Below, piece after piece: positions 6,607-15,618 of a stretch of DNA of 27,282 bases. Position 1 is the first letter of the stretch, and each line of letters begins with the position of its first letter. A program made the translations under genes and the position numbers. The DNA comes from Prolixibacteraceae bacterium (lineage in GTDB: Bacteria; Bacteroidota; Bacteroidia; Bacteroidales; Prolixibacteraceae), in assembly GCA_016788685.1 (NCBI GenBank), contig JAEUSS010000023.1, forward strand, positions 1 to 27,282, in the 5' to 3' direction. The notes under the pieces were generated by a model. That model was not told where the DNA came from and did not search any database. It was given only the letters and a program-made list of their open reading frames with translations.

Positions 6607-8049
6607 ATGAATCCCGGATTGCTTACATTGACCGGAGCTGCCTTGTTTGGCTTTTCAGCATTGGCAGCTCAACCAAAACCAAATATCGTATACATCCTGG
6701 CTGACGATCTGGGCTACGGAGACCTCAGTTGTTACGGGCAGAAACGGTTCCGGACACCAAACATCGACAGGCTTGCCAGTCAGGGCATGCTGTTTACTCA
6801 GCATTATGCCGGGTGTACAGTTTGTGCTCCGTCACGTTCATCACTGATGACCGGCCAAACGACCGGCCATACGCCAATCCGGGGGAACAGGGAAGTTGAG
6901 CCGGAGGGTCAGTATCCACTGAAATCCGAAGCCTACACGGTTGCCGAGCTGCTGAAAGATGCCGGATACGTAACCGGAGCTTTCGGGAAATGGGGACTCG
7001 GATACCCCGGATCTGAAGGCGATCCCAATCAGCAGGGATTCGACGAGTTTTACGGATACAACTGCCAGGCTATGGCTCACAATTATTATCCCGGTCATTT
7101 ATGGGACAACCAAACCAAAATCGTACTGGAAAATAATTCCGGCGACCGGTTTGGTAGTTATGCCCCGGCAATGATTCATCAGCGCGCTCTTCAGTTCATC
7201 GAAAAAAACAAGGAAAAACCCTTTTTCCTGTTTTACCCGAATATTATTCCTCATGCCGAGCTTCTGCTCCCCGAAGCAAACCTCGCCGAATTCAGGAATA
7301 AACTTTTGCCTGAAAAAAGTTTCAAAGGAGCTGAACCCGGATCTGCAGGTTTCCGCAAGGGCTCCTACGGCAGCCAGGCCGAAGCTCACGCTGCTTTTGC
7401 CGCCATGGTTACCCTGCTCGATACACAGGTGGGCGAAGTAGTCGCCAAACTGAAAGAGCTGGGACTCGATCAGAATACCATCATCATCTTCTCTTCCGAC
7501 AACGGCCCGCACCTCGAAGGTGGCGCCGATCCGGAGTATTTTGACAGCAATGGCCCTTTTAAAGGCTGCAAACGCGACTTGTACGAAGGCGGAATCAGGG
7601 AGCCTATGATCGCGGCATGGCCGGGAAAAATCGCTGCAGGATCGGAAACCAGCCATGTTTCGGCATTCTGGGACGTGATGCCAACACTGGCGGATATTGC
7701 CGGAGCTAAAACACCTGAAAGAATTGACGGAATCTCTTTCCTGCCTGCCCTTCTGGGAAAACCGGGACAGAAAACACACAAAAGCCTGTATTGGGAATTT
7801 CACGAAAGCAACGGCAGGCAGGCAGTTCGCAAAGGCGACTGGAAGCTGGTCCGTTACCAGGTGTCGATTCCTGAAAAAGCGACAACCGAGTTGTACAATC
7901 TGAAAACAGATCCGGGCGAAACAACCAACCTGGCAAGTGCCAATCCGAAGATTGTAAAAGAAATGCTCGAAATCATGAAGAATTCCAGAACACCGTCGGA
8001 GGCATTTCCGTTTGGTCCGGAGAAAAAAACAGCAACCCGAAAACCGTAA
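6607..8049 (+). CDS. Exported Cys-type sulfatase (arylsulfatase family)
   Basis: This 480-residue enzyme hydrolyses a sulfate ester, probably on a carbohydrate. The FGly motif is C73-A-P-S-R77 followed by SSLMTGQ. Cys73 must be oxidised to formylglycine by an anSME-type maturase, which is not in the window. Other active-site marks are Asp33-Asp34 (ILADDLGYGD), Lys128 in GKWG and Asp298-Asn299 (SSDNGPH), the calcium and sulfate ligands. Residues 1-21 are a hydrophobic signal peptide ending ALA-AQ, but it has no Lys or Arg before the hydrophobic part, which is unusual. A stop lies two codons upstream, so no longer start exists. There is no SusCD pair or glycoside hydrolase nearby, so the substrate is unknown. 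It ends 9 bases from the convergent RND gene with no terminator between. Confidence 0.92.
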   Translation: MNPGLLTLTGAALFGFSALAAQPKPNIVYILADDLGYGDLSCYGQKRFRTPNIDRLASQGMLFTQHYAGCTVCAPSRSSLMTGQTTGHTPIRGNREVEPEGQYPLKSEAYTVAELLKDAGYVTGAFGKWGLGYPGSEGDPNQQGFDEFYGYNCQAMAHNYYPGHLWDNQTKIVLENNSGDRFGSYAPAMIHQRALQFIEKNKEKPFFLFYPNIIPHAELLLPEANLAEFRNKLLPEKSFKGAEPGSAGFRKGSYGSQAEAHAAFAAMVTLLDTQVGEVVAKLKELGLDQNTIIIFSSDNGPHLEGGADPEYFDSNGPFKGCKRDLYEGGIREPMIAAWPGKIAAGSETSHVSAFWDVMPTLADIAGAKTPERIDGISFLPALLGKPGQKTHKSLYWEFHESNGRQAVRKGDWKLVRYQVSIPEKATTELYNLKTDPGETTNLASANPKIVKEMLEIMKNSRTPSEAFPFGPEKKTATRKP

Positions 8050-8058
8050 GGTCTGCAA

Positions 8059-11000
8059 TTATTCTCCCTGAGTTACCGCCTCTTTATTGGTTCTTCTTTC
8101 GCGTTTTTCTTCTACCCAGTAGTAAATAATCGGCAATACCAGTAAAGTAAGGAAGGTAGAAGTAATCAAGCCGCCAATAACTACGGTGGCCAGCGGCCGT
8201 TGTACTTCGGAACCGGGACCGGAATTAAATGCCATCGGGATAAACCCCAGACTGGCTACCAATGCCGTCATCAAAACAGGGCGCAGCCGGTCGGTAGCTC
8301 CGTCGATAATGGTTTTGCGCAGAGGCATTCCCTCTTTCCGAAGTTCGTTGATGTGATCGAGCAGTACGATACCGTTAAGCACTGCCACCCCAAACAAAGC
8401 CACAAAACCAATACTTGCCGAAACAGAGAGGTACATGCCACGCATCCAGAGCAGGAAAATCCCTCCGGAAAGCGCGAAGGGCAAATTGATCAGGATAATG
8501 ACGGCGTACCGCATTTTTCCGAAGTTGAGATAAAGCAGACCGATAATGATAAACAGCGACAGGGGCACGACCAGCAACAAGTGATTCATCGCCCGCTTCT
8601 GGTTCTCGAATGTTCCGCCATATTCCAGGAAATAGCCGGGAGGGAGTTTCGCATGCTGAGCAATGGAAGCCTGCAAGTTTCCGACATAAGTCCCGATATC
8701 GATATTCTTAATGTTAATGCCCACAATGAGGCGCCGCCAGCCGTTTTCACGCTGAATTTCGCGCGGCCCTTCCTGCGCAACAATACGACTCACCCGCTTA
8801 ATCGGAATAAATTCGCCGTTGGGCAGCGGAACCGGAATTTCCTGAATTTCCTGCAATTGTGAACGAAACTCTTCCGGATACCTGACCTGAATATCAAACC
8901 TGCGCTGACCTTCGTACAACTGGCCTGCAACTTGTCCTCCGATTCCGGCTTCGATCACCGATTGCACATCGTTCACGTTCAGGCCAAAAGAAGCCACTGC
9001 TTCGCGGTCAATTTCAATCGTCAGGTAGGGCTGCCCGATGGGCTGCTCAACAAAAAAGTTGGCTGTCCCGTTCATTCCTGAAACCATCTTCGAGATGTTG
9101 TCTCCGATTTGGTTCAGCTGATCCAGATCTTCACCGTAGATTTTAACAGCCAGATCAGATTTAACGCCGCTGGTCAGTTCATCCACGCGCATGGCGATGG
9201 GCTGGGTAAAATTGTAAGCCAGGCCTGGTTCGGTTCTCAGGAACGGTTCGATCCGGGTAATAATATCTTCCTTGGTCATGCCCTTCCGCCATTCTTCCTC
9301 AGGCTTCAACACAATCCATACATCAGTTTGGTGCACCCCCATCCAATCGTTGGCCAGGTCCGACCGCCCGGTCTTGGGAACTACGGTTTTAATTTCAGGA
9401 ATATTCTCCATCAATTTTCCAGCCAGCCAGTTGGCATTATCCATCGACTCTTTCAGGGTTACCGAGGGCATTCTGACCTGTTCAACGAGTATCGAACCTT
9501 CATCGAGCTCAGGAAGGAACTCGGTACCGAGACGGCTCATCACAACCATCGACACCAGAAAAACCGCTCCGGCAGTTAACACAACAAACCACCGGCGTCC
9601 CAGGTATTTCTCCAGTCCCTGATTGTACCTTGGTTTTATCCAGTCGATCACATAATTCCTCCGCATTTTCACCCCTTTACGGAAGATGATGGATGAAATG
9701 GCCGGAACAAAGATCAGGGCGAGCAGCAACGAACCCAATACGGCCGCAGCCACTGTAATGGCCATCGGACGATACAAAATACCTTCCATACCGCTGAATG
9801 TCATAATCGGGACGTACACCATCAGTATGATCAGTACCCCAAAGAAGATGGGCCGGACAACTTGTTTAGCTGCCGCGACAATCAGATCGTCCGTATTTTC
9901 GCCTTTGTTCTTTTGCAAACGATGCACAATGTTCTCGACCATTACCACCGAACCATCGACAACCATCCCGAAGTCGATGGCACCCAGGCTCATCAGGTTG
10001 GCGGCCAACCCGAACTCACGCATGCCGATAAATGCAAAAAGCATCGAAAAGGGAATTACCATTGCCACAATCAAAGCTCCTGAAATTTCTCCCAGCAACA
10101 AAAGCAGCACCACAATAACCAGGAAACCACCTTCAACCAGGTTGGTTGAAATCGTTGCCGTTGTGCGGTCGATCAGGTCCGACTGATCGTAAAATTTCTC
10201 GATCTGTACACCTTCCGGAAGCGACTTATTGATTTCTGCAATTTTATCTTCAATATCCGAAATCACTTCGCGCCCGTTTCCTCCGCGAAGCATCATCACA
10301 ATTCCGCTCACGATTTCACCTTTTCCGTCGCGGGTCACTCCGCCCTGCCGGATTTGAGTCCCCACAACCACATCGCCGATGTCTTTAATAAAAACCGGTT
10401 TGTTGTTGATGTTCCTCACAATAATATTCCGGATATCCTCCGCTTTGTTGATTTGTCCGTAACCACGGATGATATACTGTTCACGGTTGTGTTCCAGAAA
10501 GTTCCCGCCCGAAACACTGTTATTATTTGCGATTGCATCAGTAATTTCCTTGATCCCGATGCCGTAAGTGCGTATTTTTTCAGGAGAAATAACAACCTCG
10601 TATTGCTTCACAAACCCGCCAAACGAATTGATTTCGGTCACCCCTTTGACCACCTTCAGCTGCGGGGCAATCAGCCAGTCCTGGATTTCGCGCAGCTCGG
10701 TGAGCGACTTGTTTTCGCCGCTGACTGCATACTGGTAAATCTCTCCAAGAGCCGTTGAAATAGGCCCCAGCTGCGGCGACGACACATCGGGCGGTAAATC
10801 AGACGAAATAGACTGAAGCCGCTGACTGACCATCTGGCGTGCAAAATAAATATCGGTACCTTCATCAAACTCGATGGTTACAGCCGACAGACCAAACTGC
10901 GAGGTCGATCGTACCTGCTTTACATCGGGTAAACCGTTCATGGCCGTCTCAATCGGGTAACTGACCAGTTTCTCCACATCAAAGGGCGAATACCTCCCGG

Positions 11001-11157
11001 CCTTGGTGATGACCAAAACCTGAACCGGAGTGACATCGGGCAACGAATTGATGGGCAGGCGGATTAACGAAAAATAACCTCCCACCGCCATAAGAACAAC
11101 CAGCGAAAGCGCAACAAACTTCTGACGGACACTGAATTGGATGATTTGATTGAGCAT
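8059..11157 (-). CDS. czcA: CzcA/CusA-family heavy-metal RND efflux pump
   Basis: This 1032-residue inner-membrane proton antiporter is the pump of a tripartite CBA metal efflux system. It has the RND layout: TM1 at about 12-32, a large periplasmic loop, TM2-6, a second loop, and TM8-12. The TM4 signature D395-F-G...D401-G...V-E408-N is the form seen in pumps for divalent cations (Zn, Co, Cd, Ni). It is not the A-G...D-A form of Cu/Ag CusA pumps, so divalent metal export is predicted from the motif. The length is normal. It is the last gene of an operon with the adaptor and outer-membrane channel, 94 bases after the adaptor. No metal-sensing regulator was seen next to it. Confidence 0.92.
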   Translation of the reverse strand: MLNQIIQFSVRQKFVALSLVVLMAVGGYFSLIRLPINSLPDVTPVQVLVITKAGRYSPFDVEKLVSYPIETAMNGLPDVKQVRSTSQFGLSAVTIEFDEGTDIYFARQMVSQRLQSISSDLPPDVSSPQLGPISTALGEIYQYAVSGENKSLTELREIQDWLIAPQLKVVKGVTEINSFGGFVKQYEVVISPEKIRTYGIGIKEITDAIANNNSVSGGNFLEHNREQYIIRGYGQINKAEDIRNIIVRNINNKPVFIKDIGDVVVGTQIRQGGVTRDGKGEIVSGIVMMLRGGNGREVISDIEDKIAEINKSLPEGVQIEKFYDQSDLIDRTTATISTNLVEGGFLVIVVLLLLLGEISGALIVAMVIPFSMLFAFIGMREFGLAANLMSLGAIDFGMVVDGSVVMVENIVHRLQKNKGENTDDLIVAAAKQVVRPIFFGVLIILMVYVPIMTFSGMEGILYRPMAITVAAAVLGSLLLALIFVPAISSIIFRKGVKMRRNYVIDWIKPRYNQGLEKYLGRRWFVVLTAGAVFLVSMVVMSRLGTEFLPELDEGSILVEQVRMPSVTLKESMDNANWLAGKLMENIPEIKTVVPKTGRSDLANDWMGVHQTDVWIVLKPEEEWRKGMTKEDIITRIEPFLRTEPGLAYNFTQPIAMRVDELTSGVKSDLAVKIYGEDLDQLNQIGDNISKMVSGMNGTANFFVEQPIGQPYLTIEIDREAVASFGLNVNDVQSVIEAGIGGQVAGQLYEGQRRFDIQVRYPEEFRSQLQEIQEIPVPLPNGEFIPIKRVSRIVAQEGPREIQRENGWRRLIVGINIKNIDIGTYVGNLQASIAQHAKLPPGYFLEYGGTFENQKRAMNHLLLVVPLSLFIIIGLLYLNFGKMRYAVIILINLPFALSGGIFLLWMRGMYLSVSASIGFVALFGVAVLNGIVLLDHINELRKEGMPLRKTIIDGATDRLRPVLMTALVASLGFIPMAFNSGPGSEVQRPLATVVIGGLITSTFLTLLVLPIIYYWVEEKRERRTNKEAVTQGE

Positions 11158-11210
11158 GATCGTTTTCGGTATGATATGATAATTTTGGATATAGCCTTTT
11201 TTTTAGTCAA

Positions 11211-11239
11211 GCCAGGAACGGATTTTCGGGAAACCTGGC
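11211..11239 (-). other. Intercistronic hairpin between adaptor and pump genes
   Basis: The inverted repeat GCCAGG/CCTGGC (11211-11216 with 11234-11239, 17-base loop) lies 12 bases after the adaptor stop codon. On the transcribed strand it is followed by an A run, not Ts, so it is not a normal terminator. It could set the relative mRNA levels of the two genes. Confidence 0.4.
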
Positions 11240-11251
11240 ATTCGTTCAACT

Positions 11252-12460
11252 TTATTCTTCAGCAATTTTATCAAAGCGCGAAAGTGCCTTCAGGCTGAAA
11301 ATTTGTGTAACAGCCAATTTCTCGTTTTTGTCCAGCCCGCTTTTTACTACGGCATATTTGTCCCTGAATTCCTGAATATTTATCTTCCGTTTCTCGAAGG
11401 CCAGGTCGCCGATCTGTATAAAAACGACCGGGTCGTTTCCCTCGTAGGTCAGCGCCTCCATCGGAATGGCAATCACCTCTTTGCTCGAAGCTGTTTCAAT
11501 CGACAAATGCAGGTTCTCGCCGGGCTTTGGCCAGCTATCGCTGGTTGGAAGCAGTACATTCACAATGACAGAACGATTGTTTTCATCCAATCCGGGGTTG
11601 ATTGAAGTTACGACAGTATGCATGGCAAACTGATCGTTTTGCCGGCGCGAAATCTTAACGGAGTCGCCCGGACTGATAAAACGTGCATCTTCCGGAGAAA
11701 CGTAACCGCGCACAAGCACATGACTGATATCGAGAACACGGGCGAGCATCTGTAAAGCGTTGACCGATTGTCCTAACTCGACCGATCGCTGATCCATCAT
11801 CCCGCGAATGGGCGAATGAATCTTAAGCGTCGGATCAATGCTTTCTGCCGTCCTGAAAGCGTTGATTTCCTGATCAGGCACACCAATTGCTTTTAATTTC
11901 GAAACGGCGGCAATGACCGATGTTTTTGCACGCTGATAATCAGACCGGGCACGGTCGAGTTCGCTCTTCGAACTGATCGTCTCTTCAACAAGCTGTTCGA
12001 GGCGTTTCAAGCGCGAAGTCTGAAAAGTTTCTTCTGAAACGGCCTGCAGAAATTCCGAAACCATATTCCCGAACTCGAGGCTCTCGATGCTGAAAAGCTC
12101 CTGCCCTATTCTGACGGGCTGTCCCTCCTGTACCGAAATCTTGCTGATCCGCCCGTCGATAGGCGTACTGATGATGCTGATGTGGTTAGGCGCCGGAAAT
12201 ACCACTCCCGGAACGGTAATGTTGTATTTTTGCATGCTGCTGGCAACCGGTATGGTCTGTATTTTTAGCTCTGCAGCTTCTTTTTCTGATAAGCGGATCA
12301 GGTTTTCAGCATTTACCCCCGAAATCGACGGGGGCGTGGCCGAACCGGTTTGTTCTTTTTGCACAGACTCGGTTCTGTTTCCGCAAGATGACATAACCAA
12401 CATCAGCCCCCAAAAAAGGCTGACCATAACATTTTTGAATATTGGGTGAATAGGCTTCAT
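11252..12460 (-). CDS. czcB: Lipoprotein RND periplasmic adaptor (CzcB/CusB type)
   Basis: This 402-residue membrane-fusion protein links the RND pump to the outer-membrane channel. It starts with a lipoprotein signal ending in VMSSC (Cys26), so it is anchored by lipid. The lipoyl halves (IDGRISKISVQEGQPVRIGQELFSI and the LKIHSPIRGMMDQRSVELGQSV block) flank a helical hairpin (about 135-200). Beta-barrel and membrane-proximal domains follow (about 240-400). No His- or Met-rich metal-binding N-terminus is visible, unlike CusB. It lies 32 bases after the channel gene and before the pump gene, the usual C-B-A order. Confidence 0.9.
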   Translation of the reverse strand: MKPIHPIFKNVMVSLFWGLMLVMSSCGNRTESVQKEQTGSATPPSISGVNAENLIRLSEKEAAELKIQTIPVASSMQKYNITVPGVVFPAPNHISIISTPIDGRISKISVQEGQPVRIGQELFSIESLEFGNMVSEFLQAVSEETFQTSRLKRLEQLVEETISSKSELDRARSDYQRAKTSVIAAVSKLKAIGVPDQEINAFRTAESIDPTLKIHSPIRGMMDQRSVELGQSVNALQMLARVLDISHVLVRGYVSPEDARFISPGDSVKISRRQNDQFAMHTVVTSINPGLDENNRSVIVNVLLPTSDSWPKPGENLHLSIETASSKEVIAIPMEALTYEGNDPVVFIQIGDLAFEKRKINIQEFRDKYAVVKSGLDKNEKLAVTQIFSLKALSRFDKIAEE

Positions 12461-12492
12461 GGAAAGACAGGTATTTCAGTATGATTGATAAA

Positions 12493-13734
12493 CTAATAAA
12501 TAAGCTCCAACCCGAGAAAACGCTCAAGTTCAACAAGCTGGATATAAAAATCGCGAAGGGCAGTAAGATAGCGCTGCTGACTGTTGAGGTAAATCTGCTG
12601 GGCGTTGATCAGGTTCAGCAAATCCACTTCGCCCAAGCGGTAGGCACTAAGGGTGAGCGACTGTAGTTTTTCGGCTTTGCTCCTGATGGTTTCGTCGTAG
12701 CGTTTTATTGTCGAACGGCTGACTTCGTAGCTGTGCCATGCGTGTTCAATTTGCTCTTTCACTCCCGACCGGATTTCTTTTTGCTTCCACTGAATTTCCT
12801 CCTGCCGGGCCAGGTTCATCCTGATTTTGCCTTTTTGCTCCAGCGGATACCAGACCGGGAAACTCAAGCCTACTTCAAATCCGTTAAAATTGTATCCCGT
12901 TCCGTAATCCTGCTTGTACAGGTTGAACCGGATATCGGGCAGGATGTTGCTTTTGGCTTCTTTCAGGAAATAGCCCGATGCCTTCAATTCCCTTTCCGAT
13001 GATTGGTAAGAAGGTTGTTCTGTTAAAACCGACAATGCCGTGACCTGTGAAATCTCCACATCCCTGGTTTGCAGCGTATCCATAAAGGTAATCGTGTATT
13101 TCTGATTTTCGGGCGGCAATCCCATCAGGAAAAAAAGTGAATAACGTGCCTGATGCAACTGACTGCGGGCATTATCGATGTCGTTGTTCGCTTCGGCCAC
13201 CTGCAATTCGGCTTTAGTTAAATCCATGCCGTTTCCCATGCCGGTTTCGAACTGGGTATAAACCGCATTGTACAATTCGGTAGCCAGTTTCAATTGCTGG
13301 TCGCGCAGTTTCTGAAGATGAAGCGCATAAATCACCTCAATGTAGCGCGCCTTGACCGCTGACTTCACTTTTCGCTCTTCCTCCTGAATGCTGAATTCCA
13401 TCGCTTTTTCTTCTTCCCTGAGCGCTTTGATGCGGTAGGAAGTCGTCAAAGGAAAGTCGACCGATTGTGAAACAGAGATTCGCTGTTCCTGAAACGGATC
13501 AGCAGCTTTATGGCTGATCCCTTCTTTCATATAACTGATTTCAGGAGCAGAAACGCCGGTCAGCGTGCGCCACTCGGCTTTTTTTTGGTTCAGTTGCGAA
13601 CGCATCTGGTTGATCTGAGCATTGTTCTGAATGGCCTGACCAACAGCATCAGCAACGGTAAGAAGCTGTGCTTGAGCAGAACACACTCCTCCTGAAAAAA
13701 ATATCAGGAGCATAATTTTGGGTAAAAAGCTCAT
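12493..13734 (-). CDS. czcC: TolC-like outer-membrane efflux protein (CzcC type)
   Basis: This is a 413-residue outer-membrane factor. A signal peptide, MSFLPKIMLLIFFSGG followed by VCSAQAQ, precedes two OEP repeats of long helices (for example QLKLATELYNAVYTQFETGMGNG and KLQSLTLSAYRLGEVDLLNLI). These form the trimeric channel that carries metal ions across the outer membrane. The start is put at the ATG at 13734; an in-frame TTG 24 codons upstream would add a charged stretch before the signal peptide and is rejected. It is first in the operon; the promoter is probably between 13735 and 13860, where AACTTTTG is one mismatch from the -7 consensus. Confidence 0.9.
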   Translation of the reverse strand: MSFLPKIMLLIFFSGGVCSAQAQLLTVADAVGQAIQNNAQINQMRSQLNQKKAEWRTLTGVSAPEISYMKEGISHKAADPFQEQRISVSQSVDFPLTTSYRIKALREEEKAMEFSIQEEERKVKSAVKARYIEVIYALHLQKLRDQQLKLATELYNAVYTQFETGMGNGMDLTKAELQVAEANNDIDNARSQLHQARYSLFFLMGLPPENQKYTITFMDTLQTRDVEISQVTALSVLTEQPSYQSSERELKASGYFLKEAKSNILPDIRFNLYKQDYGTGYNFNGFEVGLSFPVWYPLEQKGKIRMNLARQEEIQWKQKEIRSGVKEQIEHAWHSYEVSRSTIKRYDETIRSKAEKLQSLTLSAYRLGEVDLLNLINAQQIYLNSQQRYLTALRDFYIQLVELERFLGLELIY

Positions 13735-13892
13735 CGGTTTTGGTTTTTTGGAAGATGCACAAAAGTTAATAAAAATAGTTTTGAAAACTGCCGGAAAGCT
13801 CTTCAAATTATTCGGATTGAAAATTGACAGTTAAACTTTTTAAGATTTCTGCGACATAAAATCGCGAACTGCAATTGATTAAGCAAAACCTT

Positions 13893-13900
13893 TATCTTTG
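13893..13900 (+). promoter_or_regulatory. Predicted -7 element of the ABC-F gene
   Basis: TATCTTTG matches TAnnTTTG fully and lies 24 bases before the ATG at 13925. A CTG (13869-13871) sits at the -33 distance (spacing 21). The element overlaps the in-frame TTG at 13898, which rules that codon out as the start. Confidence 0.65.
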
Positions 13901-13924
13901 CGCCTTCAAAAAAAACAGGACAGA

Positions 13925-15565
13925 ATGATTTCAGTAGACGGAATTACAGTGGAATTTGGCGGATCGGCGCTCTTCTCGGACATCTCTTTTGTGATTAACG
14001 AAAAAGACCGCATTGCCCTCATGGGAAAAAACGGAGCAGGAAAATCAACGCTGCTGAAGGTAATTGCAGGTGAACGGACGCCCAATAAAGGAAGGATATC
14101 GGCACCTAAAGACGCGGTTATCGCTTACCTTCCCCAGCACTTATTAACCGAAGATAACCGGACTGTTTTTGAAGAAACATCTCAGGCCTTTGCCCGCATT
14201 TTTGATATGGAACGCGAAATTGCGGCGATGAATGAAGAACTGGCCACCCGTACCGACTACGAATCGGACTACTACGCCAACCTGATTGAACGCGTTTCGA
14301 CGCTGAGCGAAAAATATTATTCAATTGAAGAAATCAACTTTGACGCTGAAGTTGAGAAAATCCTGCTTGGATTGGGTTTTGTGCGCGAAGACTTTACCCG
14401 TCCGACCAGCGAATTTAGCGGAGGATGGCGCATGCGCATCGAACTGGCCAAAATCCTGCTGCAAAAACCTGATCTGATTCTGCTGGATGAGCCTACCAAC
14501 CACATGGATATCGAATCGATTCAGTGGCTCGAAGATTTCCTGATCAACAGCGCCAAAGCGGTGATTGTCATTTCGCACGACCGGGCCTTTATCGACAACA
14601 TTACTACGCGCACCGTCGAAGTTACGATGGGCCGCATTTACGATTATAAAGTCAACTATTCCAAATACCTCGAACTGCGCAAAGAGCGTCGGGAACAACA
14701 ACAGAAGGCTTTCGACGAACAACAGAAGTTCATTGCCGAAACCACTGAATTTATCGAACGTTTCAAAGGGACGTATTCAAAAACCCTTCAGGTTCAGTCG
14801 CGGGTAAAAATGCTTGAAAAACTGGAGCTGGTTGAAGTTGATGAGGAAGACACCTCTGCCCTGCGCCTGAAATTTCCGCCATCGCCCCGCTCCGGAAACT
14901 ACCCGGTAATACTGGAAGAAGTCGGTAAACGATATGGCGACCACCTGGTCTTCGGAAATGCTTCACTCACCCTCGAACGCGGCGAAAAAATCGCATTTGT
15001 CGGAAAAAACGGAGAAGGGAAATCGACCCTGGTGAAGGCGATCATGAATGAAATCGATCACGACGGGAAACTCACCCTGGGGCACAATACCATGATCGGC
15101 TATTTCGCTCAGAACCAAGCCTCGCTCCTTGACGAAGAACTAACTGTTTTCCAGACCATCGACGATGTGGCTGTGGGCGACATCCGGACCAAAATCAAAG
15201 ATATTCTGGGAGCATTCATGTTCAGCGGCGACAACATTTCCAAAAAGGTTAAAGTTCTTTCAGGAGGAGAGCGCACGCGACTGGCCATGATCAAATTGCT
15301 GCTCGAACCGGTAAACCTGCTCATTCTGGATGAGCCGACCAACCATCTCGACATGCGCACCAAAGATATCCTGAAGAGCGCACTGAAAGATTTTGACGGC
15401 ACACTGATCCTTGTTTCACACGACCGTGACTTCCTCGACGGACTGGTACATAAGGTTTATGAATTTGGCAACAAGCAGGTTAAAGAGCATTTGGGCGACA
15501 TCAAAAGTTTCCTTCAGAAACGCAAACTGGAAAACCTTCGCGAAATCGAGAGGAAAAACAAGTAG
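13925..15565 (+). CDS. ABC-F family ATPase (ribosome-associated)
   Basis: This 546-residue soluble protein has two ABC domains and no membrane segments. The first has Walker A GKNGAGKST, signature FSGGWRMR and Walker B LILLDEPTNHMD. The second has GKNGEGKST, LSGGERTR and LLILDEPTNHLD. Both are complete. Between them lies the charged linker typical of ABC-F (LRKERREQQQKAFDEQQKF and onward), the part that reaches the tRNA/peptidyl-transferase region. ABC-F proteins act on the ribosome, either in housekeeping (EttA, Uup, YdiF types) or in antibiotic protection. Nothing here points to resistance, so a housekeeping role is more likely. It is divergent from the metal efflux operon. Confidence 0.92.
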   Translation: MISVDGITVEFGGSALFSDISFVINEKDRIALMGKNGAGKSTLLKVIAGERTPNKGRISAPKDAVIAYLPQHLLTEDNRTVFEETSQAFARIFDMEREIAAMNEELATRTDYESDYYANLIERVSTLSEKYYSIEEINFDAEVEKILLGLGFVREDFTRPTSEFSGGWRMRIELAKILLQKPDLILLDEPTNHMDIESIQWLEDFLINSAKAVIVISHDRAFIDNITTRTVEVTMGRIYDYKVNYSKYLELRKERREQQQKAFDEQQKFIAETTEFIERFKGTYSKTLQVQSRVKMLEKLELVEVDEEDTSALRLKFPPSPRSGNYPVILEEVGKRYGDHLVFGNASLTLERGEKIAFVGKNGEGKSTLVKAIMNEIDHDGKLTLGHNTMIGYFAQNQASLLDEELTVFQTIDDVAVGDIRTKIKDILGAFMFSGDNISKKVKVLSGGERTRLAMIKLLLEPVNLLILDEPTNHLDMRTKDILKSALKDFDGTLILVSHDRDFLDGLVHKVYEFGNKQVKEHLGDIKSFLQKRKLENLREIERKNK

Positions 15566-15574
15566 AGAGGAATT

Positions 15575-15612
15575 GTTGCGGGTTACAGTTTCTTAACCCC
15601 GCAACCCGCAAC
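15575..15612. repeat. Palindromic intergenic element between convergent genes
   Basis: GTTGCGGGTT (15575-15584) can pair with AACCCGCAAC (15603-15612), or its near-copy with AACCCCGCAAC (15595-15605). No T run follows, so it is a poor intrinsic terminator. Part of it (CGGGTTAC and TTTCTTAACCC) recurs at 22121-22143, which suggests a dispersed repeat family. Confidence 0.5.
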
Positions 15613-15618
15613 ACATCC

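Noticed and set aside
7099..8058. Long minus-strand ORF (319 codons) opposite the sulfatase
   Set aside because: It has Cys- and Phe-rich low-quality protein text with no motif and lies fully over a sulfatase with a complete active site.
13735..13806. Upstream TTG start for the outer-membrane channel gene
   Set aside because: It would place 24 mixed residues before a normal signal peptide; the ATG at 13734 fits better. The TTG starts of the TetR, ABC-F and pgeF genes were rejected likewise.
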